NCBI GenBank assembly: GCA_964612505.1
Contig: CAZTEX010000017.1
Coordinates: forward strand, 1-35,910
Reading direction: 5' to 3'
Origin: JAAZZY01 sp964612505
Lineage (GTDB): Bacteria > Chlamydiota > Chlamydiia > Chlamydiales > JAAZZY01
Length of the DNA: 35,910 nucleotides
Shown in pieces: positions 6,718 to 14,933 of this stretch; the first letter of the stretch is position 1; the number at the start of each line of letters is the position of its first letter. Under the pieces are notes generated by a model. It saw nothing but the letters and a program-made list of their open reading frames with translations, was not told where the DNA came from and did no database searches. Position numbers and translations under genes: made by a program.

Positions 6718-9162
6718 CTAATTTCCCTTGCCCTCAAAGGCTATTTGATAAACTTCATCATAATGTGTAACAAAATGAACTTTTAAACCTTTTTTTAAAT
6801 AATCAGGAAGTTCATCGTAATCTCGGATATTTTCTTTTGGAAATATCAACGTTTTTAACCCTGAGCGTCTTGCAGCAATTAGCTTTTCCTTAACGCCACC
6901 GATTGGTAACACTTTTCCCGTTAAAGTTAATTCTCCAGTCATCCCCAAATCGTTTAGAATAGGTGTATTGATCAAAAGTGAAAGCATCGCTGTCACCATC
7001 GCAATCCCAGCGGATGGACCATCTTTTGGAGTGGCTCCTTCTGGAAGGTGTAAATGAACCTCCATCTTATCGAAAAAATGATGCCCTTCTCGATACTTTC
7101 CAATACTTCCATGGAGATAGGTCCAAGCGATTTGAGCAGATTCTTTCATGACATCCCCAGCTTGGCCGGTCAATTTCATCACCGTTTTTTCTGCAGGGAC
7201 TTGGAAAGCCTCTACATATAATGTAGCCCCTCCCATCGATGTCCAAGCAAGCCCCATACAGACCCCAACAGGAGTGCGGTCGTAGTAACGATCACTTAAA
7301 AAGAGTGGTTTACCCACATAACTTTCAAGGGTATCGGGGGTGATGACAAACTTACTAGCCTTTTTGCGCGGACTTTTTTCTTGCTGGCTTACTAATTTAA
7401 AGGCCACTTTACGTAGAATCTTTTTAATTAAGTTCTCGAGTGTACGCACCCCAGATTCTCTGGCATAGCCATTAATTAGATCATGAAGACCTGCCACAGT
7501 AAAACTTACTTCGGTTGCTTTAAGACCCATTTTTTTTCTATTTTTAGGAATTAAATGCTTCGTCGCAATTTGCACCTTCTCTTCCAAAATATATCCTGAT
7601 AACCTCAAAATATCCATGCGGTCTTTTAAAGGTTCTGGAATAGTATCTAAGACGTTCGCTGTAACAATAAAAAGAACATTTGATAAATCAGTGCGTACAT
7701 CTAGGTAGTGATCCAAAAACTGGCTATTTTGCTCATAATCTAACACTTCAAGTAGAGCAGAAGCTGGATCTCCCTGATGGCTACTTCCTATTTTATCGAC
7801 TTCATCAATCATAATAATTGGATTCATCGTTTGTGTATTTTTTAGAGCTTGGATCATTTTTCCTGGCATCGCTCCGATATAGGTACGGCGATGGCCTTTG
7901 ATCTCAGCTTCATCACGCATCCCTCCCACTGAAAATCGATAGAATTTACGATTTAAAGCTCTAGCAATACTTTGTCCTACACTTGTTTTACCAACACCTG
8001 GCGGTCCAACAAGGCAAATAATACTGCCGCGGACGCCGCCACAGAGTTTGCCCACGCTGATAAATTCTAAAATGCGCTCTTTAATATCTTTCAGTCCATA
8101 ATGCTCTTTATCTAAAATAACCTGAGCTTTTTCCAAGTGATGGTTTTCTTTAGTAGTCTTTCCCCAGGGTATAATTGTTAACCAATCTAGATAATTGCGA
8201 CAGACTGTATATTCTGAAGATTGCGGCTCTAAAAACTGCATTTTATCCATTTCTTCATCAATGGTGACCATCACATCTTCAGGAACTTCGCGCTGCTTGA
8301 GTCTTTCTTCAAATTTCTCAATATCATGCGTTTTATCGTCCTTTTCAATGCCCAACTCTTTTTTAATTGTTTTAAGTTGTTCTTTCAAAAAGAACTCTCG
8401 CTGAGTCTTAGAAATTCCTGTTTCTAGTTTTTGATTAATACTACTTTGCAAAAGAGTCAGATCCAGTTCCTTTTTCAAGAGAACTAGAGCTTTGTTGATT
8501 CGAGAAGGAATATCAAATGTTTCTAAGACTTCTTGCAGTTCAGATCTTGATGCCGTTGTTAAAGCTACTGCAAAATCTGCAAGCCTACCTGGATCTGCAA
8601 AATCAGAATGTCCCAAGAAAATTTGCAGCTCTTCTTTGTAAAGAGGGTTCAGTTTGAGCAGCTCTTTAATAGTGGTGATGATGCTGATGGAGTAGGCTTT
8701 AATCTCATCGTTGACAATCTTTGAATCTTCATGGTAACGAACTTTGGCTCGCAGGTATTTGGATTGTTTTTCAGGTGTAATAACCTTTAAGCGCCTTTCC
8801 ATGTTCAAAACAATTTGAACACCGCCCTGCTCCATCGGTAAAATACGCAATATTTTTCCTAAAACACCTACTTTATGCAAATCTTTAAAAGTCGTTTGAT
8901 TGATGTCTTGATTCTCATCTTTAGTGAGTAGCAGCCCTAAGTATTTATGTTTAGAACGCATCACATTTTTCAAAACTTCAAAATAGGGGCCTGGCTCAAT
9001 GAGGATAGGTGCAGCCATGGCTGGGAAAAAGGGACGTCTAGTAATTGGAATGAAATAAATAGATTCAGGGGGCTTGGGATCTTGCTTTATACCCTCTTCA
9101 TCTTCTTTCAAGGTTTGTAAAATAACTTCTTCTATTGAAGCGTCTTCTTCGTTTTTGCTCAT
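6718..9162 (-). CDS. lon: ATP-dependent protease Lon
   Basis: Cytosolic AAA+ serine protease of 814 residues that degrades misfolded and regulatory proteins. An acidic N-terminal extension (1-34) precedes the Lon N-domain. Walker A GPPGVGKTS is at 386-394, Walker B (IIMIDEVDKI) follows, and the proteolytic Ser-Lys dyad is Ser717 (KDGPSAG) and Lys760 (GGVKEKL), spaced 43 residues apart as in E. coli (679/722). It is the first gene of a tight minus-strand set, lon - nucleotidyltransferase - rhomboid - rnz. A promoter candidate is at 9251-9280. No CIRCE is seen upstream of lon, unlike dnaJ nearby. Confidence 0.96.
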   Translation of the reverse strand: MSKNEEDASIEEVILQTLKEDEEGIKQDPKPPESIYFIPITRRPFFPAMAAPILIEPGPYFEVLKNVMRSKHKYLGLLLTKDENQDINQTTFKDLHKVGVLGKILRILPMEQGGVQIVLNMERRLKVITPEKQSKYLRAKVRYHEDSKIVNDEIKAYSISIITTIKELLKLNPLYKEELQIFLGHSDFADPGRLADFAVALTTASRSELQEVLETFDIPSRINKALVLLKKELDLTLLQSSINQKLETGISKTQREFFLKEQLKTIKKELGIEKDDKTHDIEKFEERLKQREVPEDVMVTIDEEMDKMQFLEPQSSEYTVCRNYLDWLTIIPWGKTTKENHHLEKAQVILDKEHYGLKDIKERILEFISVGKLCGGVRGSIICLVGPPGVGKTSVGQSIARALNRKFYRFSVGGMRDEAEIKGHRRTYIGAMPGKMIQALKNTQTMNPIIMIDEVDKIGSSHQGDPASALLEVLDYEQNSQFLDHYLDVRTDLSNVLFIVTANVLDTIPEPLKDRMDILRLSGYILEEKVQIATKHLIPKNRKKMGLKATEVSFTVAGLHDLINGYARESGVRTLENLIKKILRKVAFKLVSQQEKSPRKKASKFVITPDTLESYVGKPLFLSDRYYDRTPVGVCMGLAWTSMGGATLYVEAFQVPAEKTVMKLTGQAGDVMKESAQIAWTYLHGSIGKYREGHHFFDKMEVHLHLPEGATPKDGPSAGIAMVTAMLSLLINTPILNDLGMTGELTLTGKVLPIGGVKEKLIAARRSGLKTLIFPKENIRDYDELPDYLKKGLKVHFVTHYDEVYQIAFEGKGN

Positions 9163-9250
9163 ATCTGCTGTCGTTAATTAGTTTCTTTATTAATCTTTAT
9201 CTTCCGAATAGCCCATGGATGAATCAACTCGGTCTCATTTAAGAGGTCTA

Positions 9251-9280
9251 TTTATAGCAAAAAGCAACAAATATAGGCAA
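9251..9280 (-). promoter_or_regulatory. candidate sigma-70-type promoter for lon
   Basis: On the minus strand TTGCCT (275-280) and TATAAA (251-256) are separated by 18 bp. Transcription would begin about 80 bases before the lon ATG. Both hexamers are near consensus. Confidence 0.45.
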
Positions 9281-9369
9281 AAAGTAAAATATCTTTGAAA
9301 TATTCTTTGAATATTATTTCGATAATTAATAATCTATTAATTATTAACTTTTTTATTCAATATTTTAGA

Positions 9370-10008
9370 ATGTATTTTTTAATAATCGACACTAGTTCTT
9401 TAAAAGGGATCCTCTCAATTTTTAAAGATGATAAAATAATTTTTAATCAGGAGCTCTCTTTTGGGGTTCGAGAGTCTAACGAGCTTGTTCCTGTTATAGA
9501 AATGGCCCTCAAAGAGACAAATATTTTTTTAGACGATATTGGTATTATTGTTTTAGGAAAAGGCCCAGGATCCTTTACAGGACTGCGCATCGGAGCCAGT
9601 GTTGCTAAAGCTTTTTCCTTTGTTAAATCTATCCCTATTGTGACGGTAGAAAGCCTTAAATGCTTTGCTCCTGAGCAAGAGGGGCCCTTTACTGTCCTGC
9701 TAGATGCAAAAGCAAAAGGGATCTACCTTCAACAAGGTCTTAAAGAGGGTGATCATATCTATTTTGAAGATCAGTTTAAATCTTTCAAGCCCGAAGAAGC
9801 CGCTCTTCAACTACAAAATAGACCCACCATTATTTCCGCTCACAAAGAGAGTCTGCGCTTGAAACTCCCTCAAGAAATTTTTGACAACATCATCCAAATG
9901 TCCCCAAGTCCTCACCAAATGCTTAAAATGGCTCTCAAAAGATCAAAAACAACTCTCTTTCATGCTCAGGATGTCCTTGATTTAGAATATTTCAGTGATC
10001 CTAAATAG
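9370..10008 (+). CDS. tsaB: tRNA threonylcarbamoyladenosine biosynthesis protein TsaB
   Basis: Partner and scaffold of TsaD in making t6A37 in ANN-decoding tRNAs. The protein starts MYFLIIDTSS, the classic TsaB N-terminus, and carries GPGSFTGLRIG at about 74-84. The length of 212 residues is typical. The frame stays open upstream to a TTG at 9295, but that would add 25 hydrophobic residues encoded by very AT-rich DNA and spoil the family N-terminus, so the ATG at 9370 is preferred. No Shine-Dalgarno precedes it. It corresponds to the recalled CT343 (gcp-like) position between lon and rpsU. It lies divergent from lon and 65 bp before rpsU. Confidence 0.88.
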   Translation: MYFLIIDTSSLKGILSIFKDDKIIFNQELSFGVRESNELVPVIEMALKETNIFLDDIGIIVLGKGPGSFTGLRIGASVAKAFSFVKSIPIVTVESLKCFAPEQEGPFTVLLDAKAKGIYLQQGLKEGDHIYFEDQFKSFKPEEAALQLQNRPTIISAHKESLRLKLPQEIFDNIIQMSPSPHQMLKMALKRSKTTLFHAQDVLDLEYFSDPK

Positions 10009-10016
10009 ATTTCCAT

Positions 10017-10046
10017 TTGATTAATTCTCGTTTATTGTGCTAAGAT
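10017..10046 (+). promoter_or_regulatory. candidate promoter for rpsU
   Basis: TTGATT (10017-10022) and TAAGAT (10041-10046) are separated by 18 bp, placing a start about 20 bases before the rpsU ATG. It would allow rpsU to be expressed apart from tsaB. Confidence 0.5.
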
Positions 10047-10073
10047 CAGGCAAACTGAAAATTTAGAGGATCA

Positions 10074-10253
10074 ATGACAAGCGTAAAAGTTAGAATTGGA
10101 GAGCCAATCGACAAAGCTCTCAGAACTTTAAAAAAGAAACTAGACAAAGAAGGCGTTATGAAAGCTGCTAAAGCTCATCGCTTTTATGATAAGCCCTCTG
10201 TCAAAAATCGCGCAAAGTCTAAAGCAGCTCTCAAATATAGACGCTCCAATTAG
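10074..10253 (+). CDS. rpsU: 30S ribosomal protein S21
   Basis: A 59-residue basic protein beginning MTSVKVRIGEPIDKALRTLK and ending in KYRRSN, with the KxGxxxxxxxxHRFYDKPSVKNRAKSK region typical of S21. S21 sits on the 30S platform near the anti-Shine-Dalgarno end of 16S rRNA and helps initiation. GAGGATCA just before the ATG gives a good ribosome-binding site. Its stop codon TAG (10251-10253) lies inside the left arm of a CIRCE operator that precedes dnaJ. The rpsU-dnaJ order matches chlamydiae (CT342-CT341 as I recall). Confidence 0.95.
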   Translation: MTSVKVRIGEPIDKALRTLKKKLDKEGVMKAAKAHRFYDKPSVKNRAKSKAALKYRRSN

Positions 10254-10276
10254 CACTCCATTTCAAAAACTGCTAA
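10250..10276 (+). promoter_or_regulatory. CIRCE element (HrcA operator) upstream of dnaJ
   Basis: TTAGCACTC (10250-10258), exactly nine bases, then AACTGCTAA (10268-10276). The known CIRCE consensus is TTAGCACTC-N9-GAGTGCTAA, so the left arm is perfect, the spacing is exact, and the right arm matches 7 of 9. HrcA repressor binding would make dnaJ heat-inducible. The left arm includes the rpsU stop codon. hrcA itself is outside the window. Confidence 0.85.
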
Positions 10277-10280
10277 TTTT

Positions 10281-10305
10281 GTATTGAATTTATTCAATAC
10301 TTTTT
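10281..10305 (+). terminator. hairpin plus T-run between rpsU and dnaJ
   Basis: GTATTGAA (281-288), loop TTTA, TTCAATAC (293-300), followed by TTTTT (301-305). This has intrinsic-terminator form, though the 8-bp stem is AT-rich. It overlaps the candidate dnaJ promoter, so it may act as terminator for rpsU, as part of the promoter, or both. Confidence 0.45.
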
Positions 10306-10313
10306 AGTATTCT
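10284..10313 (+). promoter_or_regulatory. possible dnaJ promoter downstream of CIRCE
   Basis: TTGAAT (284-289) and TATTCT (308-313) are 18 bp apart; an alternative -10, TAGTAT at 305-310, gives only 15 bp. It would start transcription about 22 bases before the dnaJ ATG, with the CIRCE just upstream. Confidence 0.35.
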
Positions 10314-10342
10314 ATTGAAGAAACAATTCACTGAGTGAACAC

Positions 10343-11509
10343 ATGTCTGATTATTATGAGCTTTTAGGCGTCTCAAAAAGCGCTAGCCCTGATGAAATCA
10401 AAAAGGCTTACCGCAAACTCGCTGTAAAGTATCATCCGGATAAAAATCCTGACGATAAACAAGCTGAAAAAAAATTCAAAGAAATCTCAGAAGCCTACGA
10501 AACTTTGAGCGATCCCCAAAAACGAGAGATGTACGATCGTTTTGGTAAAGATGGCATGCAAGGTTTTGGTGCAGGCGCAGGCGGCTCTTCAGCCCATGGC
10601 TTTTCCTCTATGGAAGATGCTCTTCGTACTTTTATGGGAGCGTTTGGTGGAGGCGGCGGCGGTGGCGGCGGAGAAGGAATGTTTGAATCTTTCTTTGGTT
10701 TTGGGGGCAATGGTCAATCCGCTTCTCGTCAAGGAGCCAGTAAAAAAGTGAGCCTCACTATCAGTTTTGATGAAGCTGCTAAGGGGGTCGAGAAAGAAGT
10801 TTTAATTACTAAATTTGAGAACTGTAGTTCGTGCAACGGCTCAGGAGCCAGCTCTCCTAAAGCGATTAAACGTTGCTCTCAATGTGGAGGCAGTGGACAA
10901 GTTCATCAAAGCCGCGGTTTTTTCAGCATGTCGGCAACCTGCTCGGCTTGCCATGGCAATGGTCAAGTCATTACAGATCGTTGCAAAAAGTGCCAAGGAC
11001 AAGGGCGAATGAAAGACAAACAAAAAGTTGTCATTCAAATTCCCGCAGGTATTGACAATGGGATGACCATTAAGATGAGCGGGCATGGAGATGCCGGAGA
11101 AGCAGGTAGCCCTCCTGGAGATCTTTATGTAGAAGTTCATGTTCAACCCCATGAAATTTTTGAGCGTCACGGAGATGATATTTTAATTGATCTCCCTGTG
11201 AGTTTTCATGAAGCAGCTTTGGGATGCAAAAAAGAAATTCCAACACCCCTTTCTGGCAATGTTCGCATTACTATTCCAGAAGGAATGCAAACAGGAAAAA
11301 CTCTTCGCGTGCGAAAAGAGGGTTTTCCAAATGTCCACGGACAAGGTAAAGGGGATCTTTTAGTTCATGTCACTGTAGAAACTCCTACCCATCTTTCCGA
11401 TAAACAAAAAGAGCTTTTACGTGAATTTGGCGAATTAGAAACTCCAAAAAATAATCCTAGAAAAAAATCTTTCTTAGATAAAGTCAAAGTTTTTTTTTCA
11501 AACCTTTAA
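10343..11509 (+). CDS. dnaJ: chaperone DnaJ
   Basis: Type I Hsp40 of 388 residues that delivers substrates to DnaK and stimulates its ATPase. J domain 1-70 with HPD at 31-33. The Gly/Phe region (about 70-125) includes nine consecutive Gly at 102-110. The zinc domain has four CxxCxGxG repeats (Cys pairs 161/164, 178/181, 200/203, 214/217). The C-terminal substrate-binding domains run to about 370, with a short basic tail. Full length, no lesions. A CIRCE operator upstream suggests HrcA repression. The gene ends convergent with the DUF2608 gene. Confidence 0.97.
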   Translation: MSDYYELLGVSKSASPDEIKKAYRKLAVKYHPDKNPDDKQAEKKFKEISEAYETLSDPQKREMYDRFGKDGMQGFGAGAGGSSAHGFSSMEDALRTFMGAFGGGGGGGGGEGMFESFFGFGGNGQSASRQGASKKVSLTISFDEAAKGVEKEVLITKFENCSSCNGSGASSPKAIKRCSQCGGSGQVHQSRGFFSMSATCSACHGNGQVITDRCKKCQGQGRMKDKQKVVIQIPAGIDNGMTIKMSGHGDAGEAGSPPGDLYVEVHVQPHEIFERHGDDILIDLPVSFHEAALGCKKEIPTPLSGNVRITIPEGMQTGKTLRVRKEGFPNVHGQGKGDLLVHVTVETPTHLSDKQKELLREFGELETPKNNPRKKSFLDKVKVFFSNL

Positions 11510-11617
11510 AACACGTGTATCCTTTTTTCTTTAAAATTGTGAAAGCTATTGCGACGATCAAAAGCCATTTTAAGAATGATCGCCATCACCGCTAAAGAAG
11601 ACTCAAAGTCTCATGAA

Positions 11618-12481
11618 TTAATTTGTAGCTTTGAGTTGCATGGCTGCTTCTTGATCTGAAAGCCATTGCTGATGCTCAAATAAATAATCAAATTGAAAGC
11701 GAGCCACCTCTTCATTCAAATCATTCGCTGAGTCTTTTTGCACTTTAACATAATAATAACCCTGATAAGGAATTCCAAGGCGCTTCAGCTTGATTTCCAT
11801 TTGTTGGAGATGGCAATACATATCGTCTATAAAAATGACTTTTTTAGGCTTAAAATGGGCGGCATTTAAAAAAGCTTGCAATACATCTGCTTTTGAAAAC
11901 CCTTCTGCAAAAAGAACACCCCGATGGTAAACAGGAGAGGAGCTATAATTGGAGCTAAGCTTTTCTAAAGCGAGGCGATCCAAATGGGGAAAAGATCCAC
12001 TAAAGTCGATACCAAACTCTTCAAGATGGTTTAAACGCCAAGCTTCGAAGTTCTTAATAATCCCAAAAGGTTTTGTCGGGCAACTTGTTAAAGCAATGAC
12101 TTTAATTGATCGCTTTTGCAATTGTTGGATAATAGCTGGAATAGAAGACTCTACAAGCTCTTTTTTTGCCATCGTCAATGGCAAACTTAAAACGTGGGTG
12201 ATTTTTTCCCTTTCTCTTTCGGACCGAGCTTTAGCATAGTGTTCATTAAAAATTTGAATTTTTAAGGGATCTCCTATCGGTTTTAAAATAGCATCGTGGT
12301 CGGTAAAAAGGACTTCATCCACATCAAAAATGACCAGCGTATCGCTCTCTAATCTTTTGATTTGATCTTCGAGTACTTTTAGACTGGAAACTTGCTGGAT
12401 ATTTGCTTGAAGTGGAGCAGAAAAAAGAGCTGTGGCAATAATGAGCGAAGAAACAAAACTTTTTATCAGTACCAAACACAT
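11618..12481 (-). CDS. DUF2608-type exported HAD-like protein
   Basis: A 287-residue protein. An N-terminal signal peptide (hydrophobic core about 6-22, then APLQA) suggests export. The mature part carries DTLVIFDVDEVLF with DxD at 53/55, ALTSCPTK, and KVIFIDDMYCHL, the motif pattern of HAD phosphatases and of the DUF2608 family known from Legionella and chlamydia-like bacteria. The nucleophile-position Asp53 and general-acid Asp55 are present, so phosphatase activity is possible; the substrate is unknown. No ribosome-binding site is visible before the ATG. It is divergent from the TPR gene across 167 very AT-rich bases. Confidence 0.72.
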   Translation of the reverse strand: MCLVLIKSFVSSLIIATALFSAPLQANIQQVSSLKVLEDQIKRLESDTLVIFDVDEVLFTDHDAILKPIGDPLKIQIFNEHYAKARSEREREKITHVLSLPLTMAKKELVESSIPAIIQQLQKRSIKVIALTSCPTKPFGIIKNFEAWRLNHLEEFGIDFSGSFPHLDRLALEKLSSNYSSSPVYHRGVLFAEGFSKADVLQAFLNAAHFKPKKVIFIDDMYCHLQQMEIKLKRLGIPYQGYYYVKVQKDSANDLNEEVARFQFDYLFEHQQWLSDQEAAMQLKATN

Positions 12482-12648
12482 AGTTCAAAATTTATTTTAT
12501 ATAATACGTTCATATATTAGATTAACTTGTAATTTATTAAAATCATGTTAAGAACAAATAAAGATAAAATTTATTTAAAAATTTAATGCAATTAATTTCT
12601 AAAATTACTAAGATGCCAGCAAATTTCATGCATTAGGGAAGTCTTTTA

Positions 12649-13536
12649 ATGGAACCCATTCAAAGTATTCGCAACACTTTTTCAACAGACTTTATCTCTT
12701 TAAATTTCTCATATTTAAATAACTATTTTTCAAAGATTGACTCTTTAAGAGAAGATGAAGATTGGAAGCAAATTCTTTTATTAGGCGAACAAGCCTTATT
12801 AGACAGTAAAGGTAGCCTATCACAAAAAGCAGCAATTCATGCTCAACTAGCTAGTTGCTCTTTTTATTTGGGAGATTATGATCTTTGCTTAGAGCACGCC
12901 CATAAATGCCAATTAATTGCAGAATATTTAGACGACCCAAAACATCTAATGCAAAGCCTCTATTTACTTTCTGCTCAAAAAAGAGCTGAAGCGAGTCTCT
13001 GTCAAAATCCTTTAGAGCAAAAAGAGCTTTTTAGAGAAGCCAAATCATACATTTATAAAGCTCTCAAACACTTTGATCGATGCAGCGATGAACATATCAA
13101 AGCAAAAGTGCTTTTTAATGGTGGAGCAGCTCAAGCAGATGATCCTAATGGCGATCTAGGCGTTGCCGTGCATTGGTATCGAGAAGCTATGGATATTTTT
13201 GCTAAGCTTAAAGAAGTTGATGCTTATAATCGCACCGCCATTCGACTTGCTAAACTCTCTCTACTACTGAAAAAAAACGATTCTTGCAACCGCATCTTAA
13301 GTGATATCCATTTTGATAGTCTCACGCAAAAAACAAAAGTGCATTATTATTTTGTCAAAGCGCAATATCTAGTGGCCATCGAAGATTATCCAGCAGCAAG
13401 CTCTTTAATCTTGGATGCCATTGAAATGGCTGCTGAACTCCAAATGAAAGTTGATTTAGATCGTTTAAATGATCTATTAGAAAAAGTAAAAAGCCAAGAA
13501 AAGAACCTCTTAAGTCAGCTTCATTTGAAATGCTAG
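12649..13536 (+). CDS. TPR-like helical repeat protein
   Basis: A 295-residue, all-helical protein without signal peptide or membrane segment. Repeating helix pairs are visible, for example WKQILLLGEQALLDSKG, AQLASCSFYLGDYDLCLEHA, LGVAVHWYREAMDIFAKL and QYLVAIEDYPAASSLILDA, with Ala/Gly/Tyr at TPR-like spacing. Such proteins serve as binding scaffolds or, in chlamydiae, as type III secretion chaperones or effectors; which applies here cannot be told. AGGGAAG 8 bases before the ATG is one of the better ribosome-binding sites in the window. The next gene, a DegT-type enzyme, follows after 61 bp in the same direction. Confidence 0.7.
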   Translation: MEPIQSIRNTFSTDFISLNFSYLNNYFSKIDSLREDEDWKQILLLGEQALLDSKGSLSQKAAIHAQLASCSFYLGDYDLCLEHAHKCQLIAEYLDDPKHLMQSLYLLSAQKRAEASLCQNPLEQKELFREAKSYIYKALKHFDRCSDEHIKAKVLFNGGAAQADDPNGDLGVAVHWYREAMDIFAKLKEVDAYNRTAIRLAKLSLLLKKNDSCNRILSDIHFDSLTQKTKVHYYFVKAQYLVAIEDYPAASSLILDAIEMAAELQMKVDLDRLNDLLEKVKSQEKNLLSQLHLKC

Positions 13537-13597
13537 AATTAAATGCTTTTACCTCTTAATATGTTTTTTCTTAAATTAACTTAAGCGATGGACTTTT

Positions 13598-14782
13598 ATG
13601 GATATTAAATACCCTTTAGCCAAAGAGACAATTAACGAGCAAGATATTGAGGCTTTATGCCAATGGCTCAAAACAGGTCCTAGACTGACTAAAGGGAACC
13701 TCACCATAGAATTTGAAAAAAATTGGGCTCGTTACATTGGCAGTAAATCAGCTGTTTTTTGCAACTCAGGATCTTCAGCAAATCTCTTAATGGTCTATGC
13801 TGCCCTATTAGCTGGCAAAATAAAAAACAAAAAAGTGGCTGTCCCCGCCGTGGGCTGGATTACAACGATTGCCCCCATTATGCAGTTTGGCCTCACTCCT
13901 ATTATGGTGGGTACCGATCCAAAAACCTATGGCATGGATTTAAATCAACTCGAGCAAGTTTGCATTAAAGAAAAACCTGATGCGGTGATTTTTGTTCAGG
14001 CTCTTGGAATTCCTCATTATAAAAAAAGACTGTTAGAGCTGAAAAAAAAATATAAGTTTTTACTATTAGAAGATGCCTGCGCAGCCTTAGGTGCTGAATA
14101 TGCAGATGGCTCCAAAGTAGGAACAGTGGGCGATATGTCTTCTTTTTCTTTTTATTTTGGCCACCAACTCTCAACGATTGAGGGGGGAATGGTCAATACT
14201 AGCGACGACGAACTTTTTAATATGCTCCTGATGCTGCGCTCTCATGGATGGGGAAAAGATTTAAACCAAAATGCCTATGATCAGCTCATTAGCGAACATG
14301 GCGTTGACGATTTTCATAAACCATTTACTTTCTTTGTACCTGGCTTCAACTTACGCTCCACAGACTTGCAAGCCTTTATCGGCCTACGTCAAATTGAGAA
14401 GGCAGATTGGGTTTCTAATTGCCGTCATCAAAATCATTTGCGCTATGCAGAAAACTTGAAAGGTTTTGTAGAATTTCAAGATTGGGGAAATGATAAACCG
14501 GTATCCATTTCTTTTGGAGCTCTTGCCGAGTCAACTATCCAACGCAAAGAAATTGTCAGAAGACTTGTCAAAAATGGAATTGAGACCCGCATTTATAGTG
14601 CAGGCAATTTAGGCCGTCACCCTTTTTGGACAAAACACTACCCTCTCTTCAAAGATCAAATGAGCGATAAAATTCATGAAACAGGTTTCTTTTTACCCAA
14701 TTACCCAGAGTTAACTGTTGATGAAGTGGATTTTATCTCTGATGTTGTAAAAGGCAAAAGTGCAGCCCTATTACACTCTTAA
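13598..14782 (+). CDS. DegT/DnrJ/EryC1/StrS-family PLP enzyme with His at the Lys position
   Basis: A 394-residue fold-type I PLP protein. Family marks: TGPRLTKG at about 26-33, NSGSSANLL at 56-64 (phosphate binding), EDACAALGAEY with Asp159 (pairs with the PLP ring nitrogen), and SFSFYFGHQLSTIEGGM around 182-198. At the position where most sugar aminotransferases carry the Schiff-base Lys, this protein has His189. The same Lys-to-His change defines the 3-dehydratases RfbH (E1) and ColD, which make 3-deoxy sugars. The product may therefore be a sugar-nucleotide 3-dehydratase rather than an aminotransferase. No other sugar-nucleotide genes are adjacent, which leaves the pathway open. Confidence 0.8.
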   Translation: MDIKYPLAKETINEQDIEALCQWLKTGPRLTKGNLTIEFEKNWARYIGSKSAVFCNSGSSANLLMVYAALLAGKIKNKKVAVPAVGWITTIAPIMQFGLTPIMVGTDPKTYGMDLNQLEQVCIKEKPDAVIFVQALGIPHYKKRLLELKKKYKFLLLEDACAALGAEYADGSKVGTVGDMSSFSFYFGHQLSTIEGGMVNTSDDELFNMLLMLRSHGWGKDLNQNAYDQLISEHGVDDFHKPFTFFVPGFNLRSTDLQAFIGLRQIEKADWVSNCRHQNHLRYAENLKGFVEFQDWGNDKPVSISFGALAESTIQRKEIVRRLVKNGIETRIYSAGNLGRHPFWTKHYPLFKDQMSDKIHETGFFLPNYPELTVDEVDFISDVVKGKSAALLHS

Positions 14783-14813
14783 TGATATAAGAACTACATT
14801 GTGTTGATCGACT

Positions 14814-14845
14814 CATCACTGATTTTATTGACAAAAGCAGTGATG
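14814..14845 (+). terminator. hairpin after the DegT-type gene
   Basis: CATCACTG (814-821) and CAGTGATG (838-845) are perfect complements. Inside them TTTT and AAAA can extend the stem, leaving a small loop. Located 31 bases past the stop codon. A T-rich stretch begins about 15 bases after the stem, so it is only a moderate terminator candidate. Confidence 0.45.
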
Positions 14846-14933
14846 GCTCTATCTGTAATTATTTTTGCTTTTTAATCTTGAATTTGTACTTTTTTTACCC
14901 GTATTCTTTTTTCTCAAAAAATATCCGCTAACT

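Noticed and set aside
9295..9369. TTG start adding 25 residues to TsaB
   Set aside because: The added residues are low-complexity hydrophobic translation of AT-rich DNA, and the family N-terminus begins at the ATG at 9370.
10644..10672. Run of nine Gly codons in dnaJ as a phase-variable tract
   Set aside because: The codons are mixed (GGA, GGC, GGT), so it is not a homopolymer or short uniform repeat; Gly-rich linkers are normal in DnaJ.
10495..11170. Several overlapping ORFs in other frames inside dnaJ
   Set aside because: They are shadows created by the Gly-rich and Cys-rich repeats of the true dnaJ frame.
14865..14933. TTG start adding a hydrophobic leader to the ankyrin protein
   Set aside because: No ribosome-binding site and a T-rich origin of the Phe/Leu run; kept as a minor alternative only.
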